From Umbelopsis ramanniana AG (taxonomy: Eukaryota > Mucoromycota > Umbelopsidomycetes > Umbelopsidales > Umbelopsidaceae): 64,000 nucleotides of DNA. This document shows, piece by piece, positions 11,140-22,877 of this stretch. The stretch lies in the NCBI RefSeq assembly GCF_025399195.1, contig NW_026252155.1, positions 1 through 64,000 on the forward strand, written 5' to 3'. Numbering within the stretch: position 1 is the stretch's first letter; every line of letters begins with the position of its first letter. A program made the position numbers and the translations under genes. The notes beneath the pieces were generated by a model. It was given only the letters and a program-made list of their open reading frames with translations. It searched no databases and had not been told where the DNA came from.

Positions 11140-14100
11140 ATGCCAAGGGAAACCCGCCCCATCGAATTGCGGAAACTTATGCCCTTCTCCGACTCGGCAC
11201 GCAAGTACAGAACATCGGATTCTATACATAGCGAGGATGAAGAGCCTTTGATGGACGAAGAAGCATTGCTGGGTTCCACGGCGGTACTTGTATTGTTTCA
11301 AACTAAACCGACCTGATATGCTTGCATCTGACACTTTTCACCTCATTTGCAGGATAACGACGAATCAATAGATAGACACCATCCACGGAAACGAAAGGCA
11401 AAAGGAAAATCAACTCTCAGTAATGTATTTCAGCGAGCTCCAAAAAGCCTAAACGCTCGAACAATCAATATTCATGAAGATGGTAATTGAAACGCAAATA
11501 TCGCATGAAACGACACATCAGGTTGCTATCAGTATTGATCAATCTTTCTAATCAACAGATCGAGCGAAGAAGAAGTTTTCTCCCAATCTGATTGTCAATC
11601 AGAAGTACAATATAATAACCTTCTTACCACTTGTGATGTACGAGCAGGTAAGTCCAAACATCAATTATATGCGTATACGGTGACTGCCAGCCATCTGACT
11701 ACTTGATGCTCGTTCAGTTCAAAGTTTTTTTCAACCTGTATTTTCTTCTGGTTGCTTTATCTCAATTTATTCCAGCCTTAAAGATTGGTGAGCATCTCAA
11801 ATGTTTGATTCAACCAGTGCTGACTTGCTTATGCATTTTCGCCACCAGGATATATTTTCACGTACTTTGGACCACTCTGCTTTGTTCTCTTGGTTACGAT
11901 TAGCAAGGAGGCAATGGATGATTACCAACGTTATGTACGAGACAAAGAAGCCAACTCACAACAATACATTGTCCTCTCATCTACCGGACAGCGCAGTATA
12001 CCCAGTTCTAAAATTCGTGTTGGCGATCTTGTCGTTTTGAAGAAAGATCAAAGAGTACCCTCTGATATGGTTTTGTTACGCACAACTGAAGCGAGTGGCG
12101 CATGCTTCATTCGCACGGATCAGCTCGATGGTGAAACCGATTGGAAATTACGCTTGGCAGTGCCTACCACACAAAATTTGCCTACCGATGACAGCATTAA
12201 TCAACTGGAAGGAGAGATCTACGGTACGTTACAGCAGAAGGATTGAGAAGTAGGAATCGAATTGCATCTGATTTTAGTTGGTTGCATTACATAGCCGATG
12301 CCCCTCACAAGGACATTCATTCTTTTCTTGGAACTTTCACTCAGTTCAATACCAACAACGGACAACCTCATGTTGACGCTCTTGGTGTTGAAAATACGCT
12401 GTGGACGAACACTGTCCTTGCATCTGGAACGGCCGTTGGATTTGTTATATATACCGGTAAAGATACTCGTGCTGTCATGAATACAAGTCATCCAGAGACC
12501 AAAATTGGTCTTTTGGATAGAGACATCAATCGACTCGCAAAGGTATGGGCTTTTTTATTCTATCTAATGTTTGTTACCTGCCAGTCGAATATGTTTTAAA
12601 GATGGTTGTTGCTACCATGTTTCAGATTCTCTTTCTCGTAACTTTGGCACTTTCTATTGTTATGGTTGGCCTGAATGGATTCCAAGGAATATGGTATATC
12701 TATGTGTTCCGATTCCTTATCTTATTTTCGTCTATTATTCCCATCAGGTATGTTTTGTTCTCCAATATGTACACCGATATGAAAGATAATTGCTCATCTC
12801 ATGGTACAAAAGCTTGCGCGTCAATTTGGATATGGGCAAAACGGTCTATGGTCGACAAATAGAGCATGATAGAGAAATACAAGGCACCATTGTTAGAACT
12901 AGCACTCTGCCTGAAGAGCTTGGCCGAATAGAATATTTGCTAACGGATAAGACGGGAACTCTTACAAAGAATGGTAATAACGAGAAGTGTTGCTTGACAA
13001 CAAGTGATGTGAGTCTCTCTAACAAAGCCATTTCATAGATATGGAACTCAAGAAGCTACATATGGGCACGATGTCTTATGGAATTGATTCTATGGATGAA
13101 ATCGTTTCCCATCTTGAGACAGCATATGAACAGACACGACCTAGCTACAAGCGTGCGGGAACTTCTGCAAATATACAACCCAGTGGAGGTATCGTTGGAA
13201 TTTCCGGAAAGGGGCGCCGAGATATCTCTTCTCGCATAAAGGATATTGTGCAGGCCTTGGCACTTTGCCATAATGTTAGTATGATAGATTTTTATATGTC
13301 TCATGGTTGCACGACTTCCTTATAGCCAACGTCTAATTATTTGTTTTCTGTGGTAGGTCACACCTGTTATTAGCACAGATGGGACCATTGCATATCAAGC
13401 CTCCAGTCCTGACGAAGTGGCGATTGTGAAGTGGACTGAACAAATTGGTGTCGCTCTTACTTTCCGTGACATTCGAGAGATCCATCTGCGCATTGCTTCA
13501 TCAGGCGATATACACGAGTTCGAAGTCCTGCAAGTCTTCCCATTCACTAGTGAATCCAAGCGCATGGGTATCATTGTTCGCGATAAGTTGACCAACGAAA
13601 TCACCTTCTATCAGAAGGGTGCCGATGTTGTTATGAGCCGGATTGTCCAATACAATGATTGGTAAGCACGTTGTTTGATCAATAACCCGACGCATTGAAC
13701 ATAGCTAACAATATGGACATCGTGTGATTTTTCAGGTTGGACGAGGAGTGTGGCAACATGGCTCGCGAAGGTCTCAGAACTTTGGTGGTTGCAAAGAAGC
13801 GCCTATCTGAGGAAGCATACGAAGACTTTAGACAAAGGTATGTATATAATGCAAGTAGGGGATGCTTTTACAAAGATGAACCAGTCATCTAATTCTGATT
13901 TTAGATATCATGAAGCGGAAACTAGCATTCACGACCGTAATGCCCGCAAGCAGGAGGTCGTAGAAAGCTGTCTCGAAAGCGACTTAGAACTCTTGGGATT
14001 GACGGGTGTTGAGGACAAGCTACAGGATGGTGTCCGCAATACATTGGAATTGATGAGAAACGCAGGATTGAAGATTTGGATGTTGACAGGTAGGATTTAA

Positions 14101-15810
14101 CAAGCGGATACAAGTAATTTTATATTATTTACCTAATATCAATCTACAATGATACAGGTGATAAGATCGAAACCGCAACTTGTATTGCAGTATCGTCTAA
14201 ACTAGTTTCCCGAAATCAAAACATTCACCAAATTTCAAGACGTTAGTATCACATTCCTAAATCATGCGTAGTTCTCATGATATAACCCGACTAACCTCTT
14301 GAATCGCACAGTAAAATCCTCCATGGAGGCCCTTGACGAGCTTGATAACTTAAGGTCAATGACCGACTGCTGTCTTGTTATCGACGGTGAATCACTGCAG
14401 GTATGGTTGAAATAATATGTTCGATATTTTTTGGTTGATACGGGTTTCTCATGTTACATCAACAGCTGTACTTGGATAATTTCAACGAAGATTTTATTGA
14501 GCTGGCAACATCTTTACCTGTCGTGGTTGCCTGTAGATGCTCTCCCACTCAAAAGGTAAGACACGTTTTAAGTGTACTGTGAGCTACAGCAAGTTTGAGA
14601 ATGTATCCTGACGCATTCAATCTAGGCGGATATCACAAGGTTGATCAAAGCATATACACGAAAGCGTGTCCTTTGTATTGGTGACGGCGGCAACGATGTC
14701 AGCATGATTCAAGCCGCCGATGTCGGTGTTGGTATTGTTGGAAAGGAAGGACGACAGGCTTCTCTCGCCGCTGACTTTTCGGTGATGCAGTTTAGTTATC
14801 TGACCAAGCTTCTTCGTAAGTCATTTATTACACTTGTGGGCGGCGACGTGTAGGGCAATTGTCACTAATAGCCTATCCACACATAGTTTGGCATGGACGT
14901 AACAGCTACAAACGGTCAGCAAAGCTTGCGCAGTTTGTCATTCATCGTGGTCTCATCATATCGGTGATGCAAGCTGTTTTCTCGGCTTTCTTCTATTTTG
15001 CTCCTATTGCTCTTTACCAAGGCATGTTAATAGTCGGATATGCTACTTTGTATACTATGGCTCCTGTGTTCTCGCTAGTTCTGGATCAAGACGTCAGTGA
15101 AGATATAGCGCTGCTATACCCCGAACTATACAAAGATTTGACAAAGGTAAGTGAAAGTTTGGAAAAGATTTGTTATGAAGCCTGACAGCATTTGATCTAA
15201 TATGTGACTCAAACGTCATTCAGGGACGATCACTGTCGTACCGAACATTCTTTACTTGGCTCCTCATCAGCGTTTATCAAGGTTGGTAACCTAACTTTAG
15301 TGTGTCACTGGATAGCTCTGAATGGTATACTCACATAGTGTTGCAGGAGGAGCGATCATGATCTTGTCCATTCTTTTGTTCGAGGATGAATTCATCCATA
15401 TTGTATCTATATCGTTTACGGCGTTGATCTTTAATGAGTTATTAATGGTTGCGTTCGAGATCAATACATGGTAAGGAAAAAGGAGGGTCATATGTTTTTC
15501 TAATGCGAGTCTATTTAACACCCTATTATCAGGCATCGTATCATGATTATATCAGAAATTGTCACTATTCTCATTTACGTTGGATCTATGTGGGTCTTAC
15601 CAACCTACTTTGGTAAGCATTTGTCGCAATGATAAACACAACGTAGCAAACGCACTCTAACACCTACTTTCAAAAGACATGACATTCATCCTGACGACAC
15701 GGTTTGTGTGGAAGGTTGCTGTAATAACAGCGGTCAGTAGTTTGCCATTGTACTTTGTCAAATTTATCAAACGACGGTACGCTCCTCCAAGCTATACAAA
15801 ATTGACGTAG
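11140..15810 (+). CDS. NEO1: P4-type ATPase, phospholipid flippase NEO1/ATP9
   Basis: A 21-exon model: 11140-11283, 11353-11482, 11559-11647, 11718-11787, 11849-12223, 12295-12542, 12626-12747, 12813-12973, 13039-13274, 13357-13661, 13736-13837, 13905-14089, 14158-14241, 14312-14400, 14466-14555, 14626-14815, 14887-15146, 15224-15281, 15347-15470, 15533-15612 and 15677-15810 (1091 residues). All phases agree. It shows the actuator DGET loop, the TM4 PISL motif (split over an intron), the phosphorylation site DKTGTLT, the nucleotide-domain block [16 protein letters not shown], and the hinge [14 protein letters not shown]. Alignment from memory is closest to ATP9A/Neo1, which acts without a CDC50 subunit in Golgi and endosomal membranes and moves phosphatidylethanolamine and phosphatidylserine to the cytosolic leaflet. 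This is the most intron-rich gene of the window. Confidence 0.93.
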
Positions 15811-15898
15811 CAGTCACAAAGTTCAAGGTTTTTTCTGCTCACCGTGAATCCTGTAAACATCTTCCATTCCCTCCCCTCCCCTCTACACTTGTATTATC

Positions 15899-16539
15899 AT
15901 GTCACGCGATAATCTATTGTTTCAAGATATTTTTGATATAAAGGATATTGATCCAGAAGGAAAGCGATTCGACAGAGGTAATTAGAATAGAATGCCCAAA
16001 TTTTACTTTTTAGTCCGAATGGGCACAGTTGATTAATTCAACAACATATTGCAGTGTCCCGTGTTCGTGCTCGTTCTGAGAACTACGAAATGGACTTGAC
16101 ATTGGATTACAACACAGAGCTTTACCCACTTGAGATTGGCGAAAAGTTTTCCTTGGTGCTTGCTTCTTCTTTGGCGCTTAACGGAGGCTCTGGTGCCGCT
16201 GCTGGTGTTGAGAAGCGTGAAAGCTGGCGTGAACGAGCACCCGGTGATCGAGATCTCAGCGATGAATACGAATATGTCATGTACGGTAAAGTGTACCGAT
16301 TCGACGAGGCAAATAGTGGTAGCAGCAGCGCACCACTCGGTGCAGGTCAAAAAGTGTAAGTGGAAAGAAAGAAACGGCAGTGGCTATGTATCGACATTCT
16401 CATCAACCTCTAACCACCATTCTCCTCTAGTGCTGTGTATGTTTCCTTCGGTGGTCTGTTGATGTGCCTTGAAGGTGATTTCAGACACTTGCAAAACATA
16501 ACTGTCGGTGAAAACATTTACCTTCTTATGAGAAAGTAA
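15899..16539 (+). CDS. RPB8: RNA polymerase subunit RPB8 (ABC14.5, shared by Pol I/II/III)
   Basis: Three exons: 15899-15977, 16055-16355 and 16431-16539 (162 residues; yeast Rpb8 has 146). The protein begins with a short acidic segment (FQDIFDIKDIDPEGKRFDR) followed by the VSRVRARSENYEMDLTLD strand. It ends with GGLLMCLEGD and a basic RK tail, all hallmarks of the OB-fold subunit Rpb8. It has a short insertion rich in glycine, serine and alanine in the middle loop, which varies in the family. It acts in the nucleus as a structural subunit of all three polymerases. It starts 88 bp after the NEO1 stop in the same direction, a tandem arrangement with no sign of co-transcription. Confidence 0.93.
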
Positions 16540-16721
16540 ACTTTACATCAAGGCGACCCAACCTATTGCAAACTACTGTATACATAAAACACAACACAAC
16601 CATTCAATGATCACATAGATTTTTAATACACCTGATTTCCATTTTTCGGATTGCAAATCAATGATTGATAGATATTCAAAATGATGGTGGTGTTTACAGC
16701 GCGTGTTCATATAGCTGAAGC

Positions 16722-18425
16722 TTATTTACAGCATAGGGCGTACTGGCCAAAGATCAGGAAAAGAAGACCTAGCAACAACCAATGTCTATTGTGTCGTAAC
16801 GTGTTAGCTAAGCGCATCGACCTGGAGGTCGATGGAAGACTGACACCTCCATCCAACTTTTCAGCTAGTGCACCATCAAATCGACTGGGATCAAACAGCT
16901 GCCAAGCTTCTTGAACAAGAGTCGGCTCGCGTATTTTCTCGTCAGCAACACTAGAAGCATTACGCTGAAGATAGTTAACAGCCTGCTCTGCAATATACTG
17001 ACCAGATTGGAAGGCAAATGGCATGCCGTGACCATTGTAACCTATAGCAACGAATTGGCCAGGTGCACCAGGGACTTGACCGACAATGGGTTTACCATCG
17101 AGGGTATAACACATAATGCCCGTCCACTCTTGAATGCGGTCTTCACTTTCAGGCAAAAGTTCGGGGAATATGGACTTCATCACAGATCGCAAGGCAGCTC
17201 CAACTCGATTGTTGAGAACGGAATCATCACTTTCATACATCTGCTGTCCAGGGATGTCTTCTCTTCCGCCTCCAATCACATATACTCCATCTTTTCCTCT
17301 TCTGATCATGTATTCCGACCCATGATGAAGGGTAAATCCTCTCGTCCATTCTTTGACGTTCACTTTGTGATCTTGTTCGCTTTGGAAAGCAATTACTTGT
17401 GCTCTAGTTGGCACCAACGCCTTTTGCAAATTTGACGGCAGTAAATGGCCAGCCCATGCGTTGGAAGCAAGAAGAACAACGTCACAGACGACACTGCCTC
17501 TTGGTGTCTCCACCTGCCATTTACTGGAACCCTTTTGTTGATAGATACGAGTAGCTGGCGTACGAGATTGAATGTTGACATTTTTATTCTTGATGAATTC
17601 TTGTTGCAATCCCCAGCAAAGTTTAGCCGGCCATAACTGATGCGCGGGTATAAGTAGAGCACCGACAGCGCTGTTATCGCCCAGTTTCTAAACATCGCAT
17701 TGAGAAGAGATTTAGTCGTCAAACCGCCAGTGACCCCAAGTCCGGCTAAGCATGACTTACCTCAAACACGGTTTCCTTTTCCCAAATCTCCACATCCTCA
17801 AGCAAGTTTCCACCGAAACGTTTATCAGCTACTTCAAATGCGGCTAAATCAAGCTTAGCGTCTGCGAACTCTTGGGCATCACAACACTGCAGATTCCCAG
17901 TTCCTTCTTGGAGGTCGCATGCGATAGAATTTTCATTAATAATGCCAACGAGATGGTCAGCATTGTGACGCTCCAACAAACGCTTTAGATAAGCGGGTTT
18001 TTCACCCATTATCTCGCTATCTTGACGAAATCCGCGAAATGAAAAAGGAGTCAAATGACCACCGTTCCGTCCTGTAGCGCCGCTCACCGGGTCTCTTGCT
18101 GACATCTCATGTTAGTCTTGATTGCGTTGTAGCTTGATTCAGGGGAAAAGTTCTATTTTACGTCCACTCACCTTCCAGTGCTAGGATATTCAATTGGGGA
18201 TGCTTCCGTGATAGGTTGAACAAAGCTCCGGTTCCTGTAAGACCCAGTCCTACAATGACCACGTCGGCTGCAATAGTACACCATGAGTAAGGAAATTTTC
18301 AAATGAGAAAAGGCATAACCGTTTAAGGTACCATTAGTGGGCAATTCCTTGGTCGTGCGATAGGACTCAAGGGGATTGTGGTTGAGCCAGAATGATCGGG
18401 TGGGATTTGCCTTGGGTAGAGACAT
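16722..18425 (-). CDS. FAD-dependent oxidoreductase (DAO fold) with C-terminal membrane anchor
   Basis: Four minus-strand exons: 18425-18332, 18267-18172, 18098-17761 and 17687-16722 (497 residues). The dinucleotide-binding motif VGLGLTGTGALFNL lies near residue 35 and ends in the usual acidic residue of the second strand (ALE, spanning the intron-3 junction). A second family block, GATGRNGGHLTP, follows. The C-terminal half has the GIMCYTLDGKPIVGQVP and AIGYNGHGMPFAF blocks of DAO-type enzymes (PF01266). These oxidise amines or amino acids with FAD, but the substrate cannot be told from sequence. The last ~20 residues form a hydrophobic helix (WLLLGLLFLIFGQYALCC) after basic residues. It therefore looks like a tail-anchored protein with the enzyme facing the cytosol (inference). 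It is divergent from VPS2. Confidence 0.8.
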
Positions 18426-18542
18426 GAAGCGGGGTTTGGAGGCTTCCAGGCAGGCTACTGTAAACTTTTGACTGTCCGCCTCCTGATATTCTTAACGCTT
18501 CAACCACCTACGCAATAACCTTCCATTTCGATAGTCTTACAG
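18426..18542. promoter_or_regulatory. Divergent promoter, FAD oxidoreductase / VPS2
   Basis: 117 bp lie between the two start codons (minus ATG at 18425, plus ATG at 18543). It must hold both core promoters. No clear TATA element is seen. Confidence 0.45.
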
Positions 18543-19534
18543 AATGGTACAAGACATTCCAATTTACTCATCCCTCATTGTATAGAATGCCGTCTCATCA
18601 TTACTAACTATTGATAATAGAACTTTTTGTTTGGTTCTCGAAAGACCCCAGCTGAAATGCTTCGGCAACATCAGCGATCTCTGAACAAGGCGCAGAGAGA
18701 GCTCGATCGCGAGCGCATCAAGTTAGAGCAACAAGAAAAGAAATTAATTGCTGATATTAAAAAGTCAGCCAAGGCAAACCAAATGGTAATGAGAGAGTTT
18801 TTTCCGAAGTATTTCTTGATATTTTACGCAAGCCGCTGTGTAGGATGAACACATTGATTCATTTTTATTTCCCCTTTTTTTACAGAATGCCTGTAAGGTC
18901 ATGGCCAAGGATCTAGTCCGAACACGCCGCTATATTCAAAAGTTCTACCAAATGAAGACACAGCTTCAGGCCGTTAGTTTACGTATTCAGGTGAGCCTGC
19001 ATTGCAGATCAAAAATGGGGTACAATACATATACTCAAGCCCCCACCAAAATCCTTATATTAGACATTGAGATCGACACAGCAAATGTCAGAAGCCATGA
19101 AAGGAGCCACAAAAGCCATGGCATCCATGAATAGAAGAATGAACTTGCCTCAAATTCAAAAAATCATGATGGACTTTGAAAGAGAGAGTGAATTTATGGA
19201 TATGAAGGAAGAAATGATGAATGATGCGATTGATGACGCAGTAGAAGAAGAGGACGACGAAGCCGAGACTAATGAAATAGTAGAGAGAGTTCTTGACGAA
19301 ATAGGCATTGATATGAATCAGCAGGTGAGTTGTCAGCTGTGTGAGGCAAGGGAAAAAAAAAAAGTAAAGAAACTCATGTGGCCAATGCGCCTGCCGCTAC
19401 CATAGCTCGTGGATACCCCTGTTGGACTGGCACAGGCAACACCAGCCCAATCCGAACGCATCGCTCAAGCGGAAGGTATGACCGATGAAGATGCTGCTTT
19501 ACAAGCGCGCTTGGATAACCTCAGGAGGGAATGA
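18543..19534 (+). CDS. VPS2: ESCRT-III subunit VPS2 / CHMP2A
   Basis: Five exons: 18543-18545, 18621-18785, 18886-18990, 19064-19324 and 19406-19534 (220 residues). The first exon is just the ATG. Splicing it to AACTTTTTG gives the conserved MNFLFG start, and no other ATG would give this N-terminus. The core has the basic N-terminal helix with TPAEMLRQHQRSLNKAQREL, the block MAKDLVRTRRYIQKFYQMK, the helix RMNLPQIQKIMMDFERE, and an acidic C-terminal region. A MIT-interacting motif (RLDNLRRE) closes the protein. CHMP2A/Vps2 caps and remodels ESCRT-III filaments with Vps24 and recruits the ATPase Vps4 at endosomes and other membranes. The length matches the family (222 in human). Confidence 0.95.
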
Positions 19535-19950
19535 TAATGTATGTGATTGGCCTAAGCTACGTCTCACAGCGAGTGTATCATTTGCGTTTAACTGGCAATC
19601 CAAAATGATAAAAAAAAGTTAAAAAAATAATAATGCCTTCTGCTGGCACCATTTGAGGATAAGCGTAGATAGATCAGAAGCTCTCTTATCCAATCCCTTA
19701 TGCCCCCGTTACATACCATGATGACCCATGTTTGAAACATACCAGACCTTGCAAAAACGTGCTCCTCATCGGGCCGCCTCAAAGATGCTTTGGCTGAGCA
19801 CAACGACTCATTCATTGCTGTTGATTGGTTAAGCGAGCTTATTTTAGTCTCCGCACGTGAACTTTTTTGTCCCCAATAAATTCGTACCTATTCAACCAAC
19901 TCTTGGACCCACCCTTTTGTAGTCCAAATCAAAAAACATCCTTCACCAAC
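19535..19950. other. Intergenic, VPS2 3' end and GT4 promoter
   Basis: 416 bp between two plus-strand genes. There is an A-rich run at about 19608-19632 after the VPS2 stop, suitable for 3' end formation. An AATAAA-like string and pyrimidine-rich sequence occur before the ATG at 19951. A 75-codon minus-strand frame here has no recognisable features. Confidence 0.5.
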
Positions 19951-21338
19951 ATGAAGATCGCCATCATTACAGAGAACTGGCTTCCAGTGAGTATCTATTC
20001 CTGCTGGCTGTAACTGTTGTTCGTCCTCCCAACTTATCCTGTTATCAGAAAGTCGACGGAGTCACACGAACACTGGCTCGGCTACTCGAGCATCTACAAC
20101 TTGAAGGTCATCAAGCTATTCTCCTTGGTCCCGAGAGTGGAATGGAGACTTATGCTGGCCATGAACTAGTTGGAACAGCTGGTATTCCCTTTTTACCTTA
20201 TCCAGAGCTAAAGCTAAACTTATGGCGTCCACTGTTTGGCAAGAAGCTCCAGGAGTTCAAGCCAGACGTAATTCATCTAGTAGATCCGGTATTTCTCGGT
20301 GCTGCGGCCTTGGCAGCATGTTACCTTTATTGTCCAGATGTTCCCATGGTCTCTTCTTATCACACCAATCTCGCAGCTTATTGCGGCCACTTTGGTTGGG
20401 GCTTCTTCACACCTGCTATGTGGAGCTGGAACCGATTCTGCCACTCCCATTGCCGATTGACCTTCTGTCCCTCCCAATCCACTACTGACATGTTGAAAAA
20501 ACAAAACTTCAAGAATTTATGCATATGGCCACGCGGTGTCGATATCAGTCTATTCTCACCACAACGAAAATCGAGCGAATTACGAGCACAATGGATGGGT
20601 CTTTCAGAAGAAGAAGCCAGTCAAAGAACCGTCATCCTATACGTTGGTCGAGTATCCTTTGAGAAGAACCTCGGCTTGGTGATTCAAAGCTACCGACGAA
20701 TGGATCACAACAAGTGCCATCTTGTCATTGTCGGACATGGTCCAGCATTCGACGAAATTCAAACTGAATTGGCAGCTTCCAACACGCCTGTCACTTTCAC
20801 TGGTTATCTTCAAGGAGAGGATTTGGCCACAGCCTATGCATCTGCTGATATATTTGCCTTCCCATCTTTCACTGAAACTTTCGGTCAAGTGGTGCTAGAA
20901 TCCATGGCATCTGGCCTTCCTGTGGTCGGCCTTAACGCTGAAGGCGTTTGCGATTTAGTTGCCCATGAAAAAACTGGTTTGCTCTTGGATGTGACAGACG
21001 GTATGTCAAGAGAAGATCAAATTGAAGGATATCAAGCCAACTTGGAACGCCTCGTAGACAATGTGTCTTTACGAACCACCATGGGTCGCGATGCAATTGT
21101 CTCCTCTCGCAAATACACATGGTTTGAAGCAATGGAGAAGATGGTGCAAGGATATAGAGAAGTCGTTGCTAGAAAAGAAGCTGATACTATCAAGGACTCG
21201 GACAGCGGCGTTGAAGAAGATTTCGATGAAATAGAAGGAGACGACCATGAAGGCAATGAAGAAGAGGATGATGTCGAAGTCATGTCAGACAGTTGTGAAC
21301 GAACTACGGAGCGGGCTCCCTTGATGTCCACAGCATAA
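19951..21338 (+). CDS. GT4-family glycosyltransferase, SQD2/MgtA-like
   Basis: Two exons, 19951-19986 and 20049-21338 (441 residues). The first exon supplies the N-terminal strand MKIAIITENWLP, which joins to KVDGVTRTLARLLEHL, the glycine-containing acceptor loop of GT-B enzymes. The second Rossmann domain has VGRVSFEKNLGLVI, a FTGYLQGEDLATAYASADIFAFPS block and the E-x7-E motif (ESMASGLPVVGLNAEG). The closest families I know are plant sulfoquinovosyltransferase SQD2 and bacterial MgtA-type mannosyl/glucosyl transferases acting on lipids. The donor and acceptor here are unknown. Fungi do not make sulfolipid by the plant route, so a different glycolipid is likely (inference). The C-terminal ~50 residues are strongly acidic and disordered. 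No signal peptide or membrane helix is seen. Confidence 0.85.
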
Positions 21339-21756
21339 ATCGACCTTTTCCAGCGACACTCTCCAAAACCACATCTCTTTTTATATTCTTTACATATTTC
21401 ATATAGTCTTTTTGTCCCTTTCATACCCTTACCTACAGTCTTCCTCGCGTTCTCTCCCCCTCTATCATCACTTCCCGGTTTTTCTACTATTTATCCATCC
21501 AACTAGTTACATGGCTCCTCCTCCTTTCCATATATTTTATTCGTATTGTTTGATCGATCCGTTTTTTTTTTTTTTTTTTTACATGCGTTCCTTTAATTTG
21601 TCTTGTTGTATGTCTACTCAGTTTTTCTTGTGTGCACCCCCATATACAGTAATACACAATTTCGTAAAGAATTATTTACGCTATTCATGTTAATTATCTA
21701 TTGTGAAAAAAAAAAAGTGAGGTGATGTAGGTATGCTATGGTTATGTACATGCGTC
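21339..21756. other. Convergent intergenic region with T-rich tracts
   Basis: This lies between the GT4 stop and the LENG1-like stop on the opposite strand. It is pyrimidine-rich on the plus strand, with a run of about 20 T near 21560-21580 and an A run near 21703-21716. It is consistent with two 3' untranslated regions. No gene is seen. Confidence 0.5.
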
Positions 21757-22877
21757 TTAATGTCGTCTTTGGCGTTGATGGGCTCGCTCAGTTTCCTCAG
21801 GGTTGAATTGAGAATTGTATCTACGCGATTTTTCCTGAGCATAGTCATCCACTGGACCCTTCACCAAGGCTGCCGCTCTTTGTCTTTCCGCTCGCTCCCG
21901 GGCTATCCGCTGCTCTCGCAGTCGCTCAATTGAATTGGACGTGTGGCTCTTCTGTAATCATGAGATATGTCAGCCATGATACATTTGACGGCCATCTCCC
22001 CTTCTTTTTGCGTCATCTTACATGGTTACTGCTATCTTTCTCCTTTCTATGCTTCTTGTCAGCATATTTATCCCGATTTGAGCTTAATGTACTAGGATTT
22101 GAGTCCCGACCTTTCAAACTCGTACGTATGACATTCAGCGGATCCTCTCGCTCTATATCTCGAATTTCACGTTTCCTGTTGGTCCAGTTTAGTTGAACTT
22201 CCTGTTGAACCACAATGCAATCACGTGGATGCCTTACCTCCTTTTGAGCGCTTTCTGTTTTTCTTTGGGGTCCTTCAGCTTTCGGTATGCCTCATCAAAC
22301 GCTTTATCATCTTGCTTCTCGTCAGGAATTCGCTTCGCTGCCGCGTACCATGGAGCCGGCCCTTTAGCTTCCTTGGCAAGATACATTGTAATCTGCTTCT
22401 CCCACTTTTCTCGTTCCATTTGCTTTTCAGCCGCCACTTCAGGATTCGGCCCGGCTGAATCGACATGGCCCTAGATAGATGCGTCAGCCCATATTGTGTG
22501 ACTTTGGGTTGCTTTCAGTAGCGATACTCACAGATTCCAACTCCTCCCAAAAGTTAATGTGCTTTGCCTCTATCTCCTTGACAGCGTCTTTTGAACTAAC
22601 CGTATCAGCTGAATCGTTTCCTGCACGCTGATTTGCTCGATCCCTTAACATTTTCAACCGAGCTTCACGGTCCTAAGTGAATGTAATGCAAGCCGATTAG
22701 ATAAAGCAATGGCGTGGGTCATTGGGCAACAAGATGTTGCAGAGTCACACTTACTGCTAGCTGCTGGCGCTCGAGCTTCTTGTCTTCTTCCTCCTTTGCC
22801 TTTGCTTCATCTTGACGTACTTTTTCAACGTTGCTCTTGTTGTAGACGTGCCAGCTTTTATGCGGAAGGATGTTCAT
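21757..22877 (-). CDS. LENG1-like protein with CIR N-terminal domain
   Basis: Five minus-strand exons: 22877-22755, 22672-22532, 22470-22238, 22175-22022 and 21951-21757 (281 residues; human LENG1 is 264). The protein opens with [20 protein letters not shown], the conserved start of the CIR N-terminal domain (PF10197) found in LENG1 and CIR/CWC25-type splicing factors. An acidic/basic helical stretch rich in K, E and R follows. The PWYAAAK block near residues 110-125 and a basic C-terminus are also as in LENG1. The expected location is the nucleus, linked to splicing or transcription (family knowledge, not well defined). All splice phases agree. The first ATG giving the MNIL start was chosen; a longer frame upstream has no conserved sequence. 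Confidence 0.85.

Noticed and set aside
11806-12040. Alternative open frames within the NEO1 gene
   Set aside because: These are read-through frames of introns; the 21-exon model restores all P4-ATPase motifs with matching phases.
21560-21580. Run of about 20 T as possible transposon poly-A tail
   Set aside because: No target-site duplication or element body was found. It lies in an ordinary convergent 3' region.
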